Assembly (NCBI RefSeq): GCF_010731755.1
Contig: NZ_AP022589.1
Location: 2,914,001-2,978,000 of the forward strand
Direction: 5' to 3'
From: Mycolicibacter minnesotensis
GTDB lineage: Bacteria > Actinomycetota > Actinomycetes > Mycobacteriales > Mycobacteriaceae
DNA length: 64,000 bases
Under the pieces are notes generated by a model. The model did not search any database. It was not told where the DNA came from and was given only the letters and a program-made list of their open reading frames with translations. The number at the start of each line of letters is the position of its first letter. Positions within the stretch are counted from its first letter, which is position 1. The translations under genes were made by a program, and so were the position numbers. Positions 8,552 to 18,233 of this stretch are shown piece by piece.

Positions 8552-9388
8552 ATGTTCGATCTCATCGCTCACGCCATTCCGGTGTTCGTGCTCTGCCTGC
8601 TCCTGGAAGCTGTCTCGTTCGCGGTTCGCCCCGACGACCAGGAGCGCGGCTACGAAATGCGCGACACCAGCACCAGCCTCACGATGGGAATCGGCAACGT
8701 CGTCATCAACATCGGCTGGAAGCTCGTGGTGCTGGCGGCCTACAGCGCGGTCTACCTGGTGGCGCCGGTGCACCTGCCCGCCACCAACCCGCTGACCTGG
8801 ATCGCCCTGTTCCTCGCCGACGACTTCGCCTACTACTGGTATCACCGCACCCACCACACCATCCGGGTGTTCTGGGCCAGTCACGTGGTGCACCACTCCA
8901 GCCAGCACTACAACCTGTCCACCGCGCTGCGCCAGACCTGGACGCCGTTCACCGCGGTGCCGTTCTGGATACTGCTGGCGTTCGCCGGATTCGCCCCGTG
9001 GATGATCTTGCTGCAGCAGTCCATCAGCCTGCTCTACCAGTTCTTCATCCACACCGAACGGGTGGGAAAGCTCTGGCGGCCAGTGGAATTCGTCTTCAAC
9101 ACCCCGTCACACCACCGTGTGCACCATGGCTCCAACGCCGAGTACCTCGACAAGAACTACGGCGGCATCCTCATCGTGTGGGACCGCCTGTTCGGCACCT
9201 TTGAGCCCGAGGGCGAGCGCGTGATCTACGGGCTGACCAAGAACATCGACACCTTCAACCCGGTGCGGGTGGCCACCCACGAGTACGTGGCCATCTGGCG
9301 TGACATCCGCACGGCGCGCGGTTGGCGCTCGGTGTGGGGCCACCTCTTTCGCGGCCCGGGCTGGCAGCCCGCCCCTGGCCGAGCGTGA
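8552..9388 (+). CDS. Sterol desaturase/fatty acid hydroxylase superfamily membrane protein
   Basis: A 278-residue integral membrane di-iron oxygenase. The histidine clusters of the family are present: WYHRTHHTIRVFWASHVVHHSS (about residues 92-113, HxxHH and HVVHHS) and FNTPSHHRVHHGSN (about 183-196). Several hydrophobic helices lie between residues 1-90 and 130-160. It should hydroxylate or desaturate a membrane lipid; the substrate is unknown. It follows a FadR-type regulator by 4 bp with a strong SD (GGGAGAGG). The last codons and stop lie within the first copy of a 23-bp tandem duplication (9366-9411), so the C-terminus may have been shaped by that repeat. Confidence 0.88.
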   Translation: MFDLIAHAIPVFVLCLLLEAVSFAVRPDDQERGYEMRDTSTSLTMGIGNVVINIGWKLVVLAAYSAVYLVAPVHLPATNPLTWIALFLADDFAYYWYHRTHHTIRVFWASHVVHHSSQHYNLSTALRQTWTPFTAVPFWILLAFAGFAPWMILLQQSISLLYQFFIHTERVGKLWRPVEFVFNTPSHHRVHHGSNAEYLDKNYGGILIVWDRLFGTFEPEGERVIYGLTKNIDTFNPVRVATHEYVAIWRDIRTARGWRSVWGHLFRGPGWQPAPGRA

Positions 9389-9411
9389 AGCCCGCCCCCG
9401 GCCGAGCGTGA
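9366..9411 (+). repeat. 23-bp tandem duplication over a gene end
   Basis: Copies 9366-9388 and 9389-9411 differ at one base (CCCCTGG against CCCCCGG). The first copy encodes the last residues and the TGA of the membrane hydroxylase; the second is non-coding and runs into the inverted repeat that follows. Confidence 0.75.
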
Positions 9412-9460
9412 AGTTAGCTGCACACTCGACTACGCAGAGTGAAGCTAACTTCACGCTCGG
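9402..9460. terminator. 18-bp inverted repeat between convergent genes (terminator-like)
   Basis: The arms 9402-9419 and 9443-9460 are perfect 18-bp reverse complements (CCGAGCGTGAAGTTAGCT and partner) around a 23-nt loop. It lies between the + strand hydroxylase and the - strand enoyl-CoA hydratase, so it could end transcription from both sides. The sequence also resembles dispersed intergenic palindromes of non-tuberculous mycobacteria (memory only). Confidence 0.6.
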
Positions 9461-9496
9461 CGGTGGGTGAGCCGGGGCGGACGGGGCTAGCCGGGG

Positions 9497-10375
9497 TTAG
9501 ACGGGCTTGACCCACTCGTCGTAGAACGGCGGCATCTGCGAGGCCTGGGCGGTGAACTGCGCGTCGCGCTTCTCCAAGAAGGCCCGCACGCCGTCGGCGC
9601 CGTCGCCGATGCTGGTGTAGAACATCGCCAGCGAATCGACCCGGTGCGCCTCCACCGGATCTGGTTGCGCGGAGTTGCGGTAGAGCATCTGGCGGATCAG
9701 TGCGAACGACACCGGCGAGCGACCCTTGGTCCAGGCGTCAGCCAGCGCCCGCGCGTCGGCCAGTAGGGCATCGGGTTCGTGTAGCGACTGGGCGATACCG
9801 CAGGCGCGCGCACCCTCGGCATCGAGGATGTCGGCGCGGTAGAGCAGATCCAGTGCCGTGGGCATGCCGACGATCCGGGGCAGAAACCACGTCGAACACG
9901 CCTCGGGGGTGATGCCCAGCTTGCCGAACACCAGGCCGAAACGCGCCTTGGTGGAAAACATCCGGGCATCCATGGCCAGCATCATGGTGGCACCGATTCC
10001 GACCGCGGGCCCGTTGACCGCGGCGATCACCGGCTTGCGGCAGTTGTAGACCGCCAGGGTCACCCGCCCGCCGGTGTCGCGCACCCGGGCCAGCTCGGGG
10101 TCGCCGAGGTCGGCCATGTCGGCCAGCGACGGCGACTTGGACTCGTCAAGCCCGAACACATTGCCCGAACTCGACAGGTCCATGCCCGCGCAGAAGGCAC
10201 GCCCGGACCCGGTGACGATGACCGCGCGGATGCGGTCATCGTCGTTGACCCCGACGAAGGTGCACTCCAGCTCTTCGGCCATCTCGACGGTGAACGCGTT
10301 GAGGTTGTCCGGCCGGTCCAAATACACGGTGAGGACGCCGTCTTCGACCTCATGGCGCAGCGTGGTGAACTCCAT
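9497..10375 (-). CDS. Enoyl-CoA hydratase/isomerase family protein
   Basis: A 292-residue crotonase-fold enzyme. The CoA-binding and oxyanion-hole segments are clear: SGRAFCAGMDL (about residue 57-67) and AAVNGPAVGIGATMMLAMDARM (about 117-138), but the second catalytic Glu position is not obvious (KLGITPEACSTWFLPRIVG contains a Glu), so hydratase or isomerase activity is plausible. It acts in beta-oxidation-type chemistry. ATG 10375 is 7 nt after TAGCCT on the minus strand, giving a leaderless transcript. The CtpI-like gene lies just upstream with a 10-bp gap. Confidence 0.85.
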   Translation of the reverse strand: MEFTTLRHEVEDGVLTVYLDRPDNLNAFTVEMAEELECTFVGVNDDDRIRAVIVTGSGRAFCAGMDLSSSGNVFGLDESKSPSLADMADLGDPELARVRDTGGRVTLAVYNCRKPVIAAVNGPAVGIGATMMLAMDARMFSTKARFGLVFGKLGITPEACSTWFLPRIVGMPTALDLLYRADILDAEGARACGIAQSLHEPDALLADARALADAWTKGRSPVSFALIRQMLYRNSAQPDPVEAHRVDSLAMFYTSIGDGADGVRAFLEKRDAQFTAQASQMPPFYDEWVKPV

Positions 10376-10385
10376 CTCCCCGAGG

Positions 10386-13300
10386 CTAGTGGGCCTCGGC
10401 GCCGGACAAGAAGCGGGGCACGATGGCCGACGCGGTGGTCGCGACCGCAGCCGAGCTCAGCGCCTGGCCCCAGCCGATCGGGCCGAGCGGCGTGCACCCC
10501 ATGAACTGGCTGATGCCCGGGATGCTGATCAACAGGGCCATTGCCGCGAACGACCCACCCGCGGTCGCCAGCAGCACCGGCGAGCGTGACTCCAACAGTG
10601 TCTGGCCCAGCTGGGTGGTCACCAGGGCGACCAGCGCCACGGTGGAGGCGCGTCGGGGAAAACCGGTGAGCCGCGCCATGAACCAGGCCGCAAGGGTGGC
10701 ACTGGCGGTGGTCGTGCCCCGCAGCGTCACCGCGCGCAACAGCGCCTTCTCATCGGGCCCGCGACCCCCGAAAGGCATGGGGCGCCGAGGCTGGCTGATC
10801 GCCAGTGCGGTGGCAGGGAACGCGTCGGTCACGATGTTGACCAGCAGCAGTTGCCGGGTGCTCAACGGTGCCTGACCCGTCAGCGCGCTCCCGATGATCG
10901 CGAACAGTGCGCCGCTGGCGTTACCGCCCAGCAGCACCGCCACCGCCGCCTGCACCCGCTGCCACAGTTGGCTGCCCTCATTGAGGGCGTCCAGCAGTGT
11001 CTCGATCTTGCCGTCGAGCAGCACCACGTCGGCGGCCGTGTGGGCGGCGTCGCTGCCCTGGGCGACGATCCCGATGCCGACCGTGGCGGCCCGGATGGCG
11101 GCGGCGTCGTTGGCGCCGTCACCGACCATCGCCGACACCTTGCCGCTGCGTTCCAGCGCCTGCACGACCTGCACCTTGTTCGCCGGCGACATGCGGGCGA
11201 ACACCACCCGCTCCGCCACCGCACGTTCCTGCTCCTTGCCCGACAGCGTCTCCCATTCCGAGCCGGTGATGACCTCATCGGGCGACAGCGCCACACCCAA
11301 CTTGCGGGCGATGGCGCGGCCGGTGGTCGGATGATCACCGGTGATCATCCGAATGGGCACCTGCCGGCGGTGCAGCTCGGCCAGCAGCCCGGCGGACCCG
11401 GCGCGTGGCGTGTCGGCGATGCCGACGAATCCGACCAGCGTCAGACCGCCGGCGCACTGCTGCGCCAGCGTCGCGAGCTGCGCTTCGGGGTCGTCGGGAT
11501 CGGCCGAAAGCGATTGCACCTGAGCGGGACTGAGCTCACGCCGCGCGACGGCCAGCACCCGCAGTCCCTCGTCGGCCAGTTGCTCCACCACGTCGTGGAT
11601 GTCGGCCGCGACATCGTCGCAGGCAGCCAGTATCACCTCGGGTGCACCCTTGATGGTCAATTCGGTGCCGAACACCGATGCCGCGAAGGGCCGCCCGGAA
11701 CGGAACGGCAGGTGGGCATCGGCGGCCCCCGGTGCGACGGCGCCGGGCACCGGTTCGGCCGCCGCCACGATCGCGGCGTCGGTGGCGTCGACGTGGCTCC
11801 GTCCCTTGGCCGACGGGGTCGCGCGCACCGCGCAACGCAGCACCTCATCACGGGAATGCTCGGCCGCCGTGCGCACCTCGGTGACCCGCAACCGGTTCTC
11901 GCTGAGGGTGCCGGTCTTGTCGAAGCACACCACGTCGACGCGGCCCAGGGCCTCCACGGAGCGGGGGACCCGCACCAGCACACCGGATTTGGTGAGGCGC
12001 TGGGCTGAGGCGTGCTGAGCCAGCGTTGCCACCACCGGCATGCCTTCGGGGACGGCGGCGACGGCCACCGACACTCCGTTGGCCACCGCCTGCTGCAGCC
12101 GGGTGGCCCGCAACACCCCGAGCACGCTGACCAAACCGCCGGCCATCAGACTCAGCGGCCAGGTCCGGCTGGTGATCTGTCCGAGCTGATGGGTCAGGCC
12201 GATATCCCCATGCCGGCTGGTGACCAAGTCGGCGGCGCGCCGCACCTCGGTGTCGGGGCCCACCGCGGTCACCAACGCCAGACCGGTCCCGGAGGCCACC
12301 GTGGTGCCCGCGAAGAGCATGCAACGCCGCTCGGCCAGCTCGGTGCCCGGGGTGGCATCGATCTGCTTGGTCACCGGCAACGACTCACCGGTCAGTGAGG
12401 CCTCGTCGACCTCCAACTTCTCCAGTTCGATCACCCGGGCATCGGCGGGCACTACATCGTCGGGACCCACCTCGATCAGATCGCCGCGCTGCAGCTGCTC
12501 GGGGAGCACCTGAACCCGGTCGCGTGTGCCATCGGGCCGGATCGTCACCTTCCAGGCGGGCGGGATCTGCTCGGCCAGTAGCCGATCCAGCCGCAGCTCG
12601 GCGCTCAACCGTTGACCGGCCGCCAGGACGGCGTTGCTGACCAGCACAGAACCGACCATGAGCGCGTCGATCGGTGCGCCCAGCAGCGCGGTGGCAGTCG
12701 CACCCAGTCCGAGGACGGGCGTCAACGGGTCGGACAGTTCGTCACGCACGGCGTCCAGGAACTGCCAGATCACATGCCGCGTGGCGGTATCGGCGTCCGG
12801 GGCGGATTCGGGCTGCGACGGCGAGGCCAGGGCGGCACGCACCTGTTCGACCGACATGGCATGCCATTCGTCGACGGGGACCGGCCGGGGCAGCGGCGCC
12901 GTGATCACCTGGCGGGCCGACCAGTAGCCGGACACCAGACCCGCGGCCGCGCCCAGCGCGACCGGCTCGGGGCCGCGTCCTCGCACGGTGGGAATGAGCA
13001 GCATCGAACCCAATGCCGAAGCGCCGGTGGATAAGGCGATACCAAGGCGGGTGGCCGCTTGGGCTGCGGGCAGGGCATGCAGGACCCGCCATACCCCCGA
13101 CAGGTCATCGACGATCAGATCCGCCACCGGCTCGCTGGCGTCGGCCAGGATGCCGACGCCGAGGTCGGCCGCCGACAGTGCCTGGGTGGCCGCCGAGGAG
13201 ATCACCGCGACGGTGTGGCCTTCCTGCTGGTAGTCACGCACCGCATCGAGCAGCGCGCCGTCGATCGAATCGCCTGTCATGGGAGCGATTTCGTCGAACG

Positions 13301-14327
13301 CGGGCCGCAGTACTCCCAGGCCGATGGAGTCGTCCGCGGTCACCGTCTGCACCTGGGCGCGCTGTGTCTGCGCGAGTGTCGCCGCCGCCAGCGGATGCGG
13401 CGCCGGAGCAAACAGTGCCTCGGTGCCGGGGCGGCCGGTGACGGGATGCCAACCTGGCCGCAGTTCGCCTTCCGCGAGCATCGCCCGGGCGCCCTCCCAG
13501 GCGGTCAGATCCTTCTCGTCGGCGCCGCGAAGGCGCTCCAGGCGCAATGATTCGGTCCGCAGCACCCGCGGATCGAAGATCACCACGTCGACGCGGTCGA
13601 GTCGGCGCAGGCTGTCAGGGTCGATCTGTAATGCCTCGTCCCGGTTGGCCAGCCCGCGGCCCAGCGTGGCCGCAAACGATTCGTGAGTGGCTCGGGCTGC
13701 CTTGGGCACCGCGACCAATGCGGCATTGCCGGCCAGCTCGGGGTCGCGACTGGTCGCGGCGACGACGGCGGCGCCCACCGCCTGAATCCAGGTTCCGCGT
13801 TGTAGGTGTTGGTCGACCGGGCTCTCCGGTGATTCCGCTGTGCGCTGGGCCGGCCGGGCGGGCGGGCGGGCCAGCTCCGGCTCGCGCCGCGCCCAGGCCC
13901 GGGTGTCCGCGCGCGCTTCGGCAGCCCTGATGGTGTTGATCGCCAGGTCTACCGCCAGCATCGACGGCGCCGCAGCGAGTGCGTTGACGGCGGTGGTCGC
14001 CATCCCCAACGCGGTGGCGGTGGCCCGCTTGCCGATACGTTCCTCCAGCAGGCGGCGTAGTTGCGGCTGGTGGTCCAAGGTGATGACCGCGCCCTGGAGG
14101 CTGGAGGGCAACCGGCGAAACCGCAGAACGCGACTGGCAACGGCGAGCCCCAGGCCGACGGCGTTGATGCCGGCCATTGCGGCACTACTGACCGCTATCA
14201 GGCCATCGCCGGGTTCGGGGGCCGGACGAAGGTGGCGCCGTGGGCGCTCAGCCTCCGCTGGTGGGTCGGCAACCACGTCATAGCCCGTTTCGGCGTCGTC
14301 GATCAGGGCGGGTATCGAGGGGGGCAT
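10386..14327 (-). CDS. ctpI: Large CtpI-like cation-transporting P-type ATPase
   Basis: A 1313-residue P-type ATPase. The C-terminal two thirds hold the working pump: actuator motif LTGESLPVTK, phosphorylation motif CFDKTGTLSENRL (Asp near residue 801), MITGDHPTTGRAIA and hinge MVGDGANDAAAI (near 1067), with membrane helices around them. The N-terminal 480 residues look like a decayed copy of the same catalytic half: VIFDPRVLRTES stands where DKTGT would be, and GHTVAVISSAATQALSAADLG resembles the hinge region. M. tuberculosis CtpI is similarly oversized. The ATG at 14327 is chosen because AAGGAG precedes it; upstream extension is in frame but lacks support. The transported ion is unknown. 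Confidence 0.85.
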   Translation of the reverse strand: MPPSIPALIDDAETGYDVVADPPAEAERPRRHLRPAPEPGDGLIAVSSAAMAGINAVGLGLAVASRVLRFRRLPSSLQGAVITLDHQPQLRRLLEERIGKRATATALGMATTAVNALAAAPSMLAVDLAINTIRAAEARADTRAWARREPELARPPARPAQRTAESPESPVDQHLQRGTWIQAVGAAVVAATSRDPELAGNAALVAVPKAARATHESFAATLGRGLANRDEALQIDPDSLRRLDRVDVVIFDPRVLRTESLRLERLRGADEKDLTAWEGARAMLAEGELRPGWHPVTGRPGTEALFAPAPHPLAAATLAQTQRAQVQTVTADDSIGLGVLRPAFDEIAPMTGDSIDGALLDAVRDYQQEGHTVAVISSAATQALSAADLGVGILADASEPVADLIVDDLSGVWRVLHALPAAQAATRLGIALSTGASALGSMLLIPTVRGRGPEPVALGAAAGLVSGYWSARQVITAPLPRPVPVDEWHAMSVEQVRAALASPSQPESAPDADTATRHVIWQFLDAVRDELSDPLTPVLGLGATATALLGAPIDALMVGSVLVSNAVLAAGQRLSAELRLDRLLAEQIPPAWKVTIRPDGTRDRVQVLPEQLQRGDLIEVGPDDVVPADARVIELEKLEVDEASLTGESLPVTKQIDATPGTELAERRCMLFAGTTVASGTGLALVTAVGPDTEVRRAADLVTSRHGDIGLTHQLGQITSRTWPLSLMAGGLVSVLGVLRATRLQQAVANGVSVAVAAVPEGMPVVATLAQHASAQRLTKSGVLVRVPRSVEALGRVDVVCFDKTGTLSENRLRVTEVRTAAEHSRDEVLRCAVRATPSAKGRSHVDATDAAIVAAAEPVPGAVAPGAADAHLPFRSGRPFAASVFGTELTIKGAPEVILAACDDVAADIHDVVEQLADEGLRVLAVARRELSPAQVQSLSADPDDPEAQLATLAQQCAGGLTLVGFVGIADTPRAGSAGLLAELHRRQVPIRMITGDHPTTGRAIARKLGVALSPDEVITGSEWETLSGKEQERAVAERVVFARMSPANKVQVVQALERSGKVSAMVGDGANDAAAIRAATVGIGIVAQGSDAAHTAADVVLLDGKIETLLDALNEGSQLWQRVQAAVAVLLGGNASGALFAIIGSALTGQAPLSTRQLLLVNIVTDAFPATALAISQPRRPMPFGGRGPDEKALLRAVTLRGTTTASATLAAWFMARLTGFPRRASTVALVALVTTQLGQTLLESRSPVLLATAGGSFAAMALLISIPGISQFMGCTPLGPIGWGQALSSAAVATTASAIVPRFLSGAEAH

Positions 14328-14617
14328 CGGTCTCCTTCGCTGGGCGACCGAAGCCTGAGAGAGCGCGCGGAACCTTCGGTCGACATGGTGAATCGTCCGA
14401 AGGTCTCGCTCGCGAAAGTCCTGGGTCCGCTGAATGACCGGGCGAGGCGACCCGCCGTATTGACGACCATTCACATCCGCCACCGGTGTGGCGGGTAGGA
14501 ACTACTCCCCTTCGCCACCGACCGTAGGGCCGGTAAGCGGCGGGCGGCTGAACGCCGCCGAGACCCGACTTGAAATGCCGGTGAATGCTCTGCGTTGCAG
14601 ACGGTTTCGAGGCGGTT

Positions 14618-15508
14618 TCAGGAGCGCGGCGACCAGTAGGCGAGCATCTCGGCGAAGGTGTCGAATGCCGGCTTCGCAATGCCGTAGGGAGCCTCGAAGT
14701 GCAGGCTCAACGGGAAGCCCAGCTCGGCCACACCATCGATGACCCGCTTGTACAGATCGAGTAGCTGACGACGTTTGGCATCGGGTTCGCCTGCGGCCAA
14801 TTTCCGCACGAAGTCCTGCTCGGCGGCGACCGCCTCGTTCCCCGGGTCCTGGATGAGCCAATCGATCAGTCCCACCTTGGACTCCATCTTCGGCACGAAG
14901 CCGAACGACAACAGAACTTCGGGCCGGTGGTCACTGACGTGGGCGAAGTCGCGGAGGAATCCCACGATGGCATCCGAATAGAGCAGCTGCGTCATCCCGA
15001 ACGTGGCACCCCGGTCGCATTTGAAGGCAAAGCGCCCCTGCTCGGCGTCGCGGGTCGGGATGAGGATGACTCCCCGGTTGTCCACGAGATCGTCGAATTT
15101 GGACAAGGCGTCGGTGGGTGCGACTCCGCTGCCCTCGCCGTCGTTCAGCGTGCGGGGGACACCGACGAAGATTATTCCGTCGAATCCGGCCTGGCGCAGG
15201 CCCGCGAGTCGCGTCCGCAGGTCCGCCTCGTCGAGGAATGCGGTCACCTGCGTGCACAGTCCGCGTACGCCGGGCAGTTCGGGACGGATCACCGACCAGA
15301 AATCGGCGACGTCGAGTTTGGGGACCATCTCGACCGGCCGATCGTCGTCTTCGGCGATCAACCCGGGAATCATCACGTGGCTGATCCGGCCGGCGATACC
15401 CGCCTGCTCGGACAGTCGCAGGACCTTGAAGGCCTCTTCGCGAGCGTGCTCAGGCCCGCGATCGGTGTTGGTCGGCACTAATTCCAGTGCAATGGTGTTC
15501 AGCGGCAC
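14618..15508 (-). CDS. Methylenetetrahydrofolate reductase-like protein (mycobacterial Rv2172c type)
   Basis: A 296-residue TIM-barrel-type protein resembling the non-canonical mycobacterial methylenetetrahydrofolate reductase (Rv2172c/MSMEG homologues, recalled from literature). Segments seen: ALELVPTNTDRG at the N-terminus, VRGLCTQVTAFLDEADLRTRL, FKCDRGATFGMTQLLYSD (about 165) and EVLLSFGFVPKMESKVGLIDWL (about 198). It would supply 5-methyl-tetrahydrofolate for methionine synthesis. Its neighbour metE, 74 bp away on the same strand, is the methyl acceptor step, which supports the call. GTG 15508 has GGAG about 8 nt upstream. A terminator hairpin separates it from metE, so it has its own promoter. 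Confidence 0.7.
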   Translation of the reverse strand: MPLNTIALELVPTNTDRGPEHAREEAFKVLRLSEQAGIAGRISHVMIPGLIAEDDDRPVEMVPKLDVADFWSVIRPELPGVRGLCTQVTAFLDEADLRTRLAGLRQAGFDGIIFVGVPRTLNDGEGSGVAPTDALSKFDDLVDNRGVILIPTRDAEQGRFAFKCDRGATFGMTQLLYSDAIVGFLRDFAHVSDHRPEVLLSFGFVPKMESKVGLIDWLIQDPGNEAVAAEQDFVRKLAAGEPDAKRRQLLDLYKRVIDGVAELGFPLSLHFEAPYGIAKPAFDTFAEMLAYWSPRS

Positions 15509-15536
15509 CAGGGAACTCCGTATCTCATCGGAACGG

Positions 15537-15575
15537 ACATGTTGCGCCCCAGAAAAGCTCTGGGGCGCAACATGT
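15537..15575 (-). terminator. 17-bp perfect hairpin after metE
   Basis: The arms 15537-15553 and 15559-15575 pair perfectly (ACATGTTGCGCCCCAGA and partner) around the 5-nt loop AAAGC. It starts 8 bp beyond the metE stop on the minus strand. There is no U tract, as is common for mycobacterial terminators. Confidence 0.85.
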
Positions 15576-15582
15576 CAGACGG

Positions 15583-17853
15583 TCACAGGCCGGTGCGGGC
15601 GTCCTTGGCGGCGGCAACCAGGTTGGCCAACGACGCGTTCACCTCGTCGGGCTTACGGGTCTTCAGGCCGCAGTCCGGGTTGACCCAGAGGCGCTGCGCC
15701 GGAACGGCACCCAGTGCCTCACGCAGCGACGCCGCCATCTCCTCGGTGCTGGGCACCCGCGGCGAGTGGATGTCGTAGACACCCGGGCCGACTCCGTTGG
15801 AGAAGCCGATCGCGTTGAGGTCGTCGAGCACCTCCATGTGCGAACGGGCCGCCTCGATCGAGGTGACATCGGCATCCAGATCAGCGATCGCGCCGATCAC
15901 CTCGCCGAACTCCGAGTAGCACAGGTGGGTGTGAATCTGCGTCGCGTCGGACACCCCCGAGGTCGACATCCGGAACGAACCCACCGCCCAATCCAGGTAC
16001 GCCGCCTTGTCGGCGTCGCGCACCGGCAGCAGCTCGCGCAGAGCCGGCTCGTCGACCTGGATCACCGCGATACCGGCCGCCTCCAGGTCCACGGTCTCTT
16101 CGCGAATCGCCAGCGCCACCTGATAGGCGGTGTCGGCAAGCGGCTGGTCGTCACGGACGAACGACCAGGCCAGGATGGTGACCGGCCCGGTGAGCATGCC
16201 CTTGACCGGCTTGTCGGTCAGCGACTGGGCGTAGGTGGCCCAGTCGACGGTCATGGGGTTGGGCCGCGTGACGTCACCGAACAGCACCGGCGGACGCACG
16301 CAGCGGCTGCCGTAGGACTGCACCCAGCCGTTGCTGGTGGCGAAGAAGCCCTCCAGCTGCTCGGCGAAGTACTGCACCATGTCGTTGCGCTCGGGCTCGC
16401 CGTGCACCAGCACGTCGAGGCCGAGGTCTTCCTGCAGCTTGATGACGGCGGCGACTTCGGACTTCATCCGGTTGGTGTACTCGGCGTCGTCGATCTCCCC
16501 GGCCACCAGCGCGGCGCGGGCCTTGCGGATCTCCACGGTCTGCGGGAACGAGCCGATGGTGGTGGTCGGTAGTGGCGGCAGGTGTAGCCGCTCGTCCTGG
16601 GCGGCGCGGCGGGCCTGCGCCGAACCGCGCTGGACGCCGGCCGACCGGATCTCGGCGATCTGCGCGCGCAGCTCAGCGTTGTTCAGGCGCGGGTCGGACT
16701 CGCGGGAGGCCACCGCGGCGTTGGACGCGGCGATCTCCTGCGCCACGGCGTCCCGCCCGTCACGCAGGGCGCGTGCCAGGGTGGCGACTTCGGCCACCTT
16801 CTCGGCGCCGAACGCCAGCCAGCTGCGCAGTGCGTCGTCCAGACCGGTCTCGGGCTCCAGCGAGTAGGGCACGTGCAGTGTCGAGCACGACGTAGAAACA
16901 GCCACCGCCTCGGCTGAACCCAGCAGGCTCGCCAGCTTGGCCAGTGCGGCCTGCAGGTCGGTACGCCAGATGTTGCGGCCGTCGACCACACCGGCGACCA
17001 AGGTCTTGGAGGCCAACTCCGGCACCGACGCGATCTTGGTGTCGGGGCCGTAGACCAGGTCAACGCCGATGGCCTCGACCGGGGTACGAGCCAGCGCCGC
17101 CAATCCTTCGCCGGGGTCACCGAAGTACGTGGCCACGAAGATCGCCGGCCGCTTGGTCAGTGCGCCCAGACGGTTGTAGACCTGCTCGGCCAGCGCGGGG
17201 GCGTCGGCGGAGATGTCGGTGACCAGCACCGGTTCGTCGATCTGGACCCACTGCGCGCCGGCCTGCGCCAGCTGGCCCAGCAGTTCGGCGTAGACGTCGG
17301 TCAGCTCGTCGAGCCGCTCGATGGGCGCCGCGGCGCCGTCAACGGCCTTGCTCAGCAGCAGGAAGGTGACCGGTCCGATGATTACCGGCCGCGCGTTGAC
17401 GCCTTGTTCCTTGGCTTCGGTGAGCTCGGAGAGCACCTTGGCCGGGTTCAGGGCGAACGTGGTGTCGGGACCGATCTCGGGAACGATGTAGTGGTAGTTG
17501 GTGTCGAACCACTTCGTCATCTCCAGCGGGGCGATGTCGGCATTGCCCCGGGCCGCGGCGAAGTAGCGGTCCAGCTCGTCGGAGACACCGGCCACGCGGG
17601 CGGGCAGAGCGCCCAGCAGCACCGCGGTGTCGAGCATCTGGTCGTAGTAGGAGAAGGTGTTCACCGGCACTGAGTCCAGTCCGGCGGCGGCCAGTTGCGC
17701 CCAGGTGTCGCGGCGCAGGCCGGCGGCCACCTTTTTCAGTTCGTCCTGGCCGATCCGGCCGGCCCAGTAACTCTCGGTGGCTCGCTTGAGTTCGCGGCGA
17801 GGTCCGATGCGCGGTGTGCCGAGAACGGTGGCGGTAAAGGGTTGAGCGGTCAC
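15583..17853 (-). CDS. metE: Cobalamin-independent methionine synthase MetE
   Basis: A 756-residue two-barrel enzyme that transfers the methyl group of 5-methyltetrahydropteroyl-triglutamate to homocysteine. The C-terminal catalytic barrel shows the zinc ligands in [12 protein letters not shown] and NPDCGLKTR, and QVDEPALRE binds homocysteine. The folate barrel start has [19 protein letters not shown] 17853 is chosen since AAGGA sits 8 nt upstream; an ATG 33 bp earlier would add an unsupported 11 residues. The 5' region carries a cobalamin riboswitch (17998-18178), so B12 should switch the gene off in favour of the B12-dependent MetH. This arrangement is known for metE in mycobacteria. Confidence 0.97.
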   Translation of the reverse strand: MTAQPFTATVLGTPRIGPRRELKRATESYWAGRIGQDELKKVAAGLRRDTWAQLAAAGLDSVPVNTFSYYDQMLDTAVLLGALPARVAGVSDELDRYFAAARGNADIAPLEMTKWFDTNYHYIVPEIGPDTTFALNPAKVLSELTEAKEQGVNARPVIIGPVTFLLLSKAVDGAAAPIERLDELTDVYAELLGQLAQAGAQWVQIDEPVLVTDISADAPALAEQVYNRLGALTKRPAIFVATYFGDPGEGLAALARTPVEAIGVDLVYGPDTKIASVPELASKTLVAGVVDGRNIWRTDLQAALAKLASLLGSAEAVAVSTSCSTLHVPYSLEPETGLDDALRSWLAFGAEKVAEVATLARALRDGRDAVAQEIAASNAAVASRESDPRLNNAELRAQIAEIRSAGVQRGSAQARRAAQDERLHLPPLPTTTIGSFPQTVEIRKARAALVAGEIDDAEYTNRMKSEVAAVIKLQEDLGLDVLVHGEPERNDMVQYFAEQLEGFFATSNGWVQSYGSRCVRPPVLFGDVTRPNPMTVDWATYAQSLTDKPVKGMLTGPVTILAWSFVRDDQPLADTAYQVALAIREETVDLEAAGIAVIQVDEPALRELLPVRDADKAAYLDWAVGSFRMSTSGVSDATQIHTHLCYSEFGEVIGAIADLDADVTSIEAARSHMEVLDDLNAIGFSNGVGPGVYDIHSPRVPSTEEMAASLREALGAVPAQRLWVNPDCGLKTRKPDEVNASLANLVAAAKDARTGL

Positions 17854-17997
17854 GATGTGGTCCTTCGATTGACGAGGGTGGGTCAACGCCAGCAGTCGTC
17901 CAGCTGATCCGGTCCCGTGCCTATATAAAGCACCACAACCCTCAAAACCAGACGCCTATTCCGCGAGGCGTTGATCCGCCGGGCGCGGCGCGCCCAG

Positions 17998-18178
17998 CAC
18001 AACAGGCAGGTATTCGGACTCGCAGGCGCGCACCGAGGTGCTCCTAATGGCCGTCGCTTCCCAGTCGGGCGAACCCATGACCAGTGCTTATGACGGCGGT
18101 CGTTCCTGCATACCGCTGCGGGACAGTCCCGGATTCTCACCGGGTTCCCTCTCGCGCTCCACACACACCGTGTTGCGC
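17998..18178 (-). ncRNA. Cobalamin (B12) riboswitch upstream of metE
   Basis: Read on the minus strand, the order of conserved elements matches the cobalamin riboswitch: GGGAACCCGGTGAGAATCC then GGGACTGTCCCGCAGCGG, then a central ATGGGTTCGCC region, and finally the B12-box-like segment GCGAGTCCGAATACCTGCC. Flanking CAACA (18171-18175) and TGTTG (18000-18004) can form the closing P1 helix. It ends about 145 bp before the metE start. Binding of adenosylcobalamin is expected to repress metE. Confidence 0.93.
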
Positions 18179-18233
18179 TCGATGCCGAGGCCGCGACTAC
18201 TGCGGCAACGGCAGACCAGTTGCGTGATCGAGA

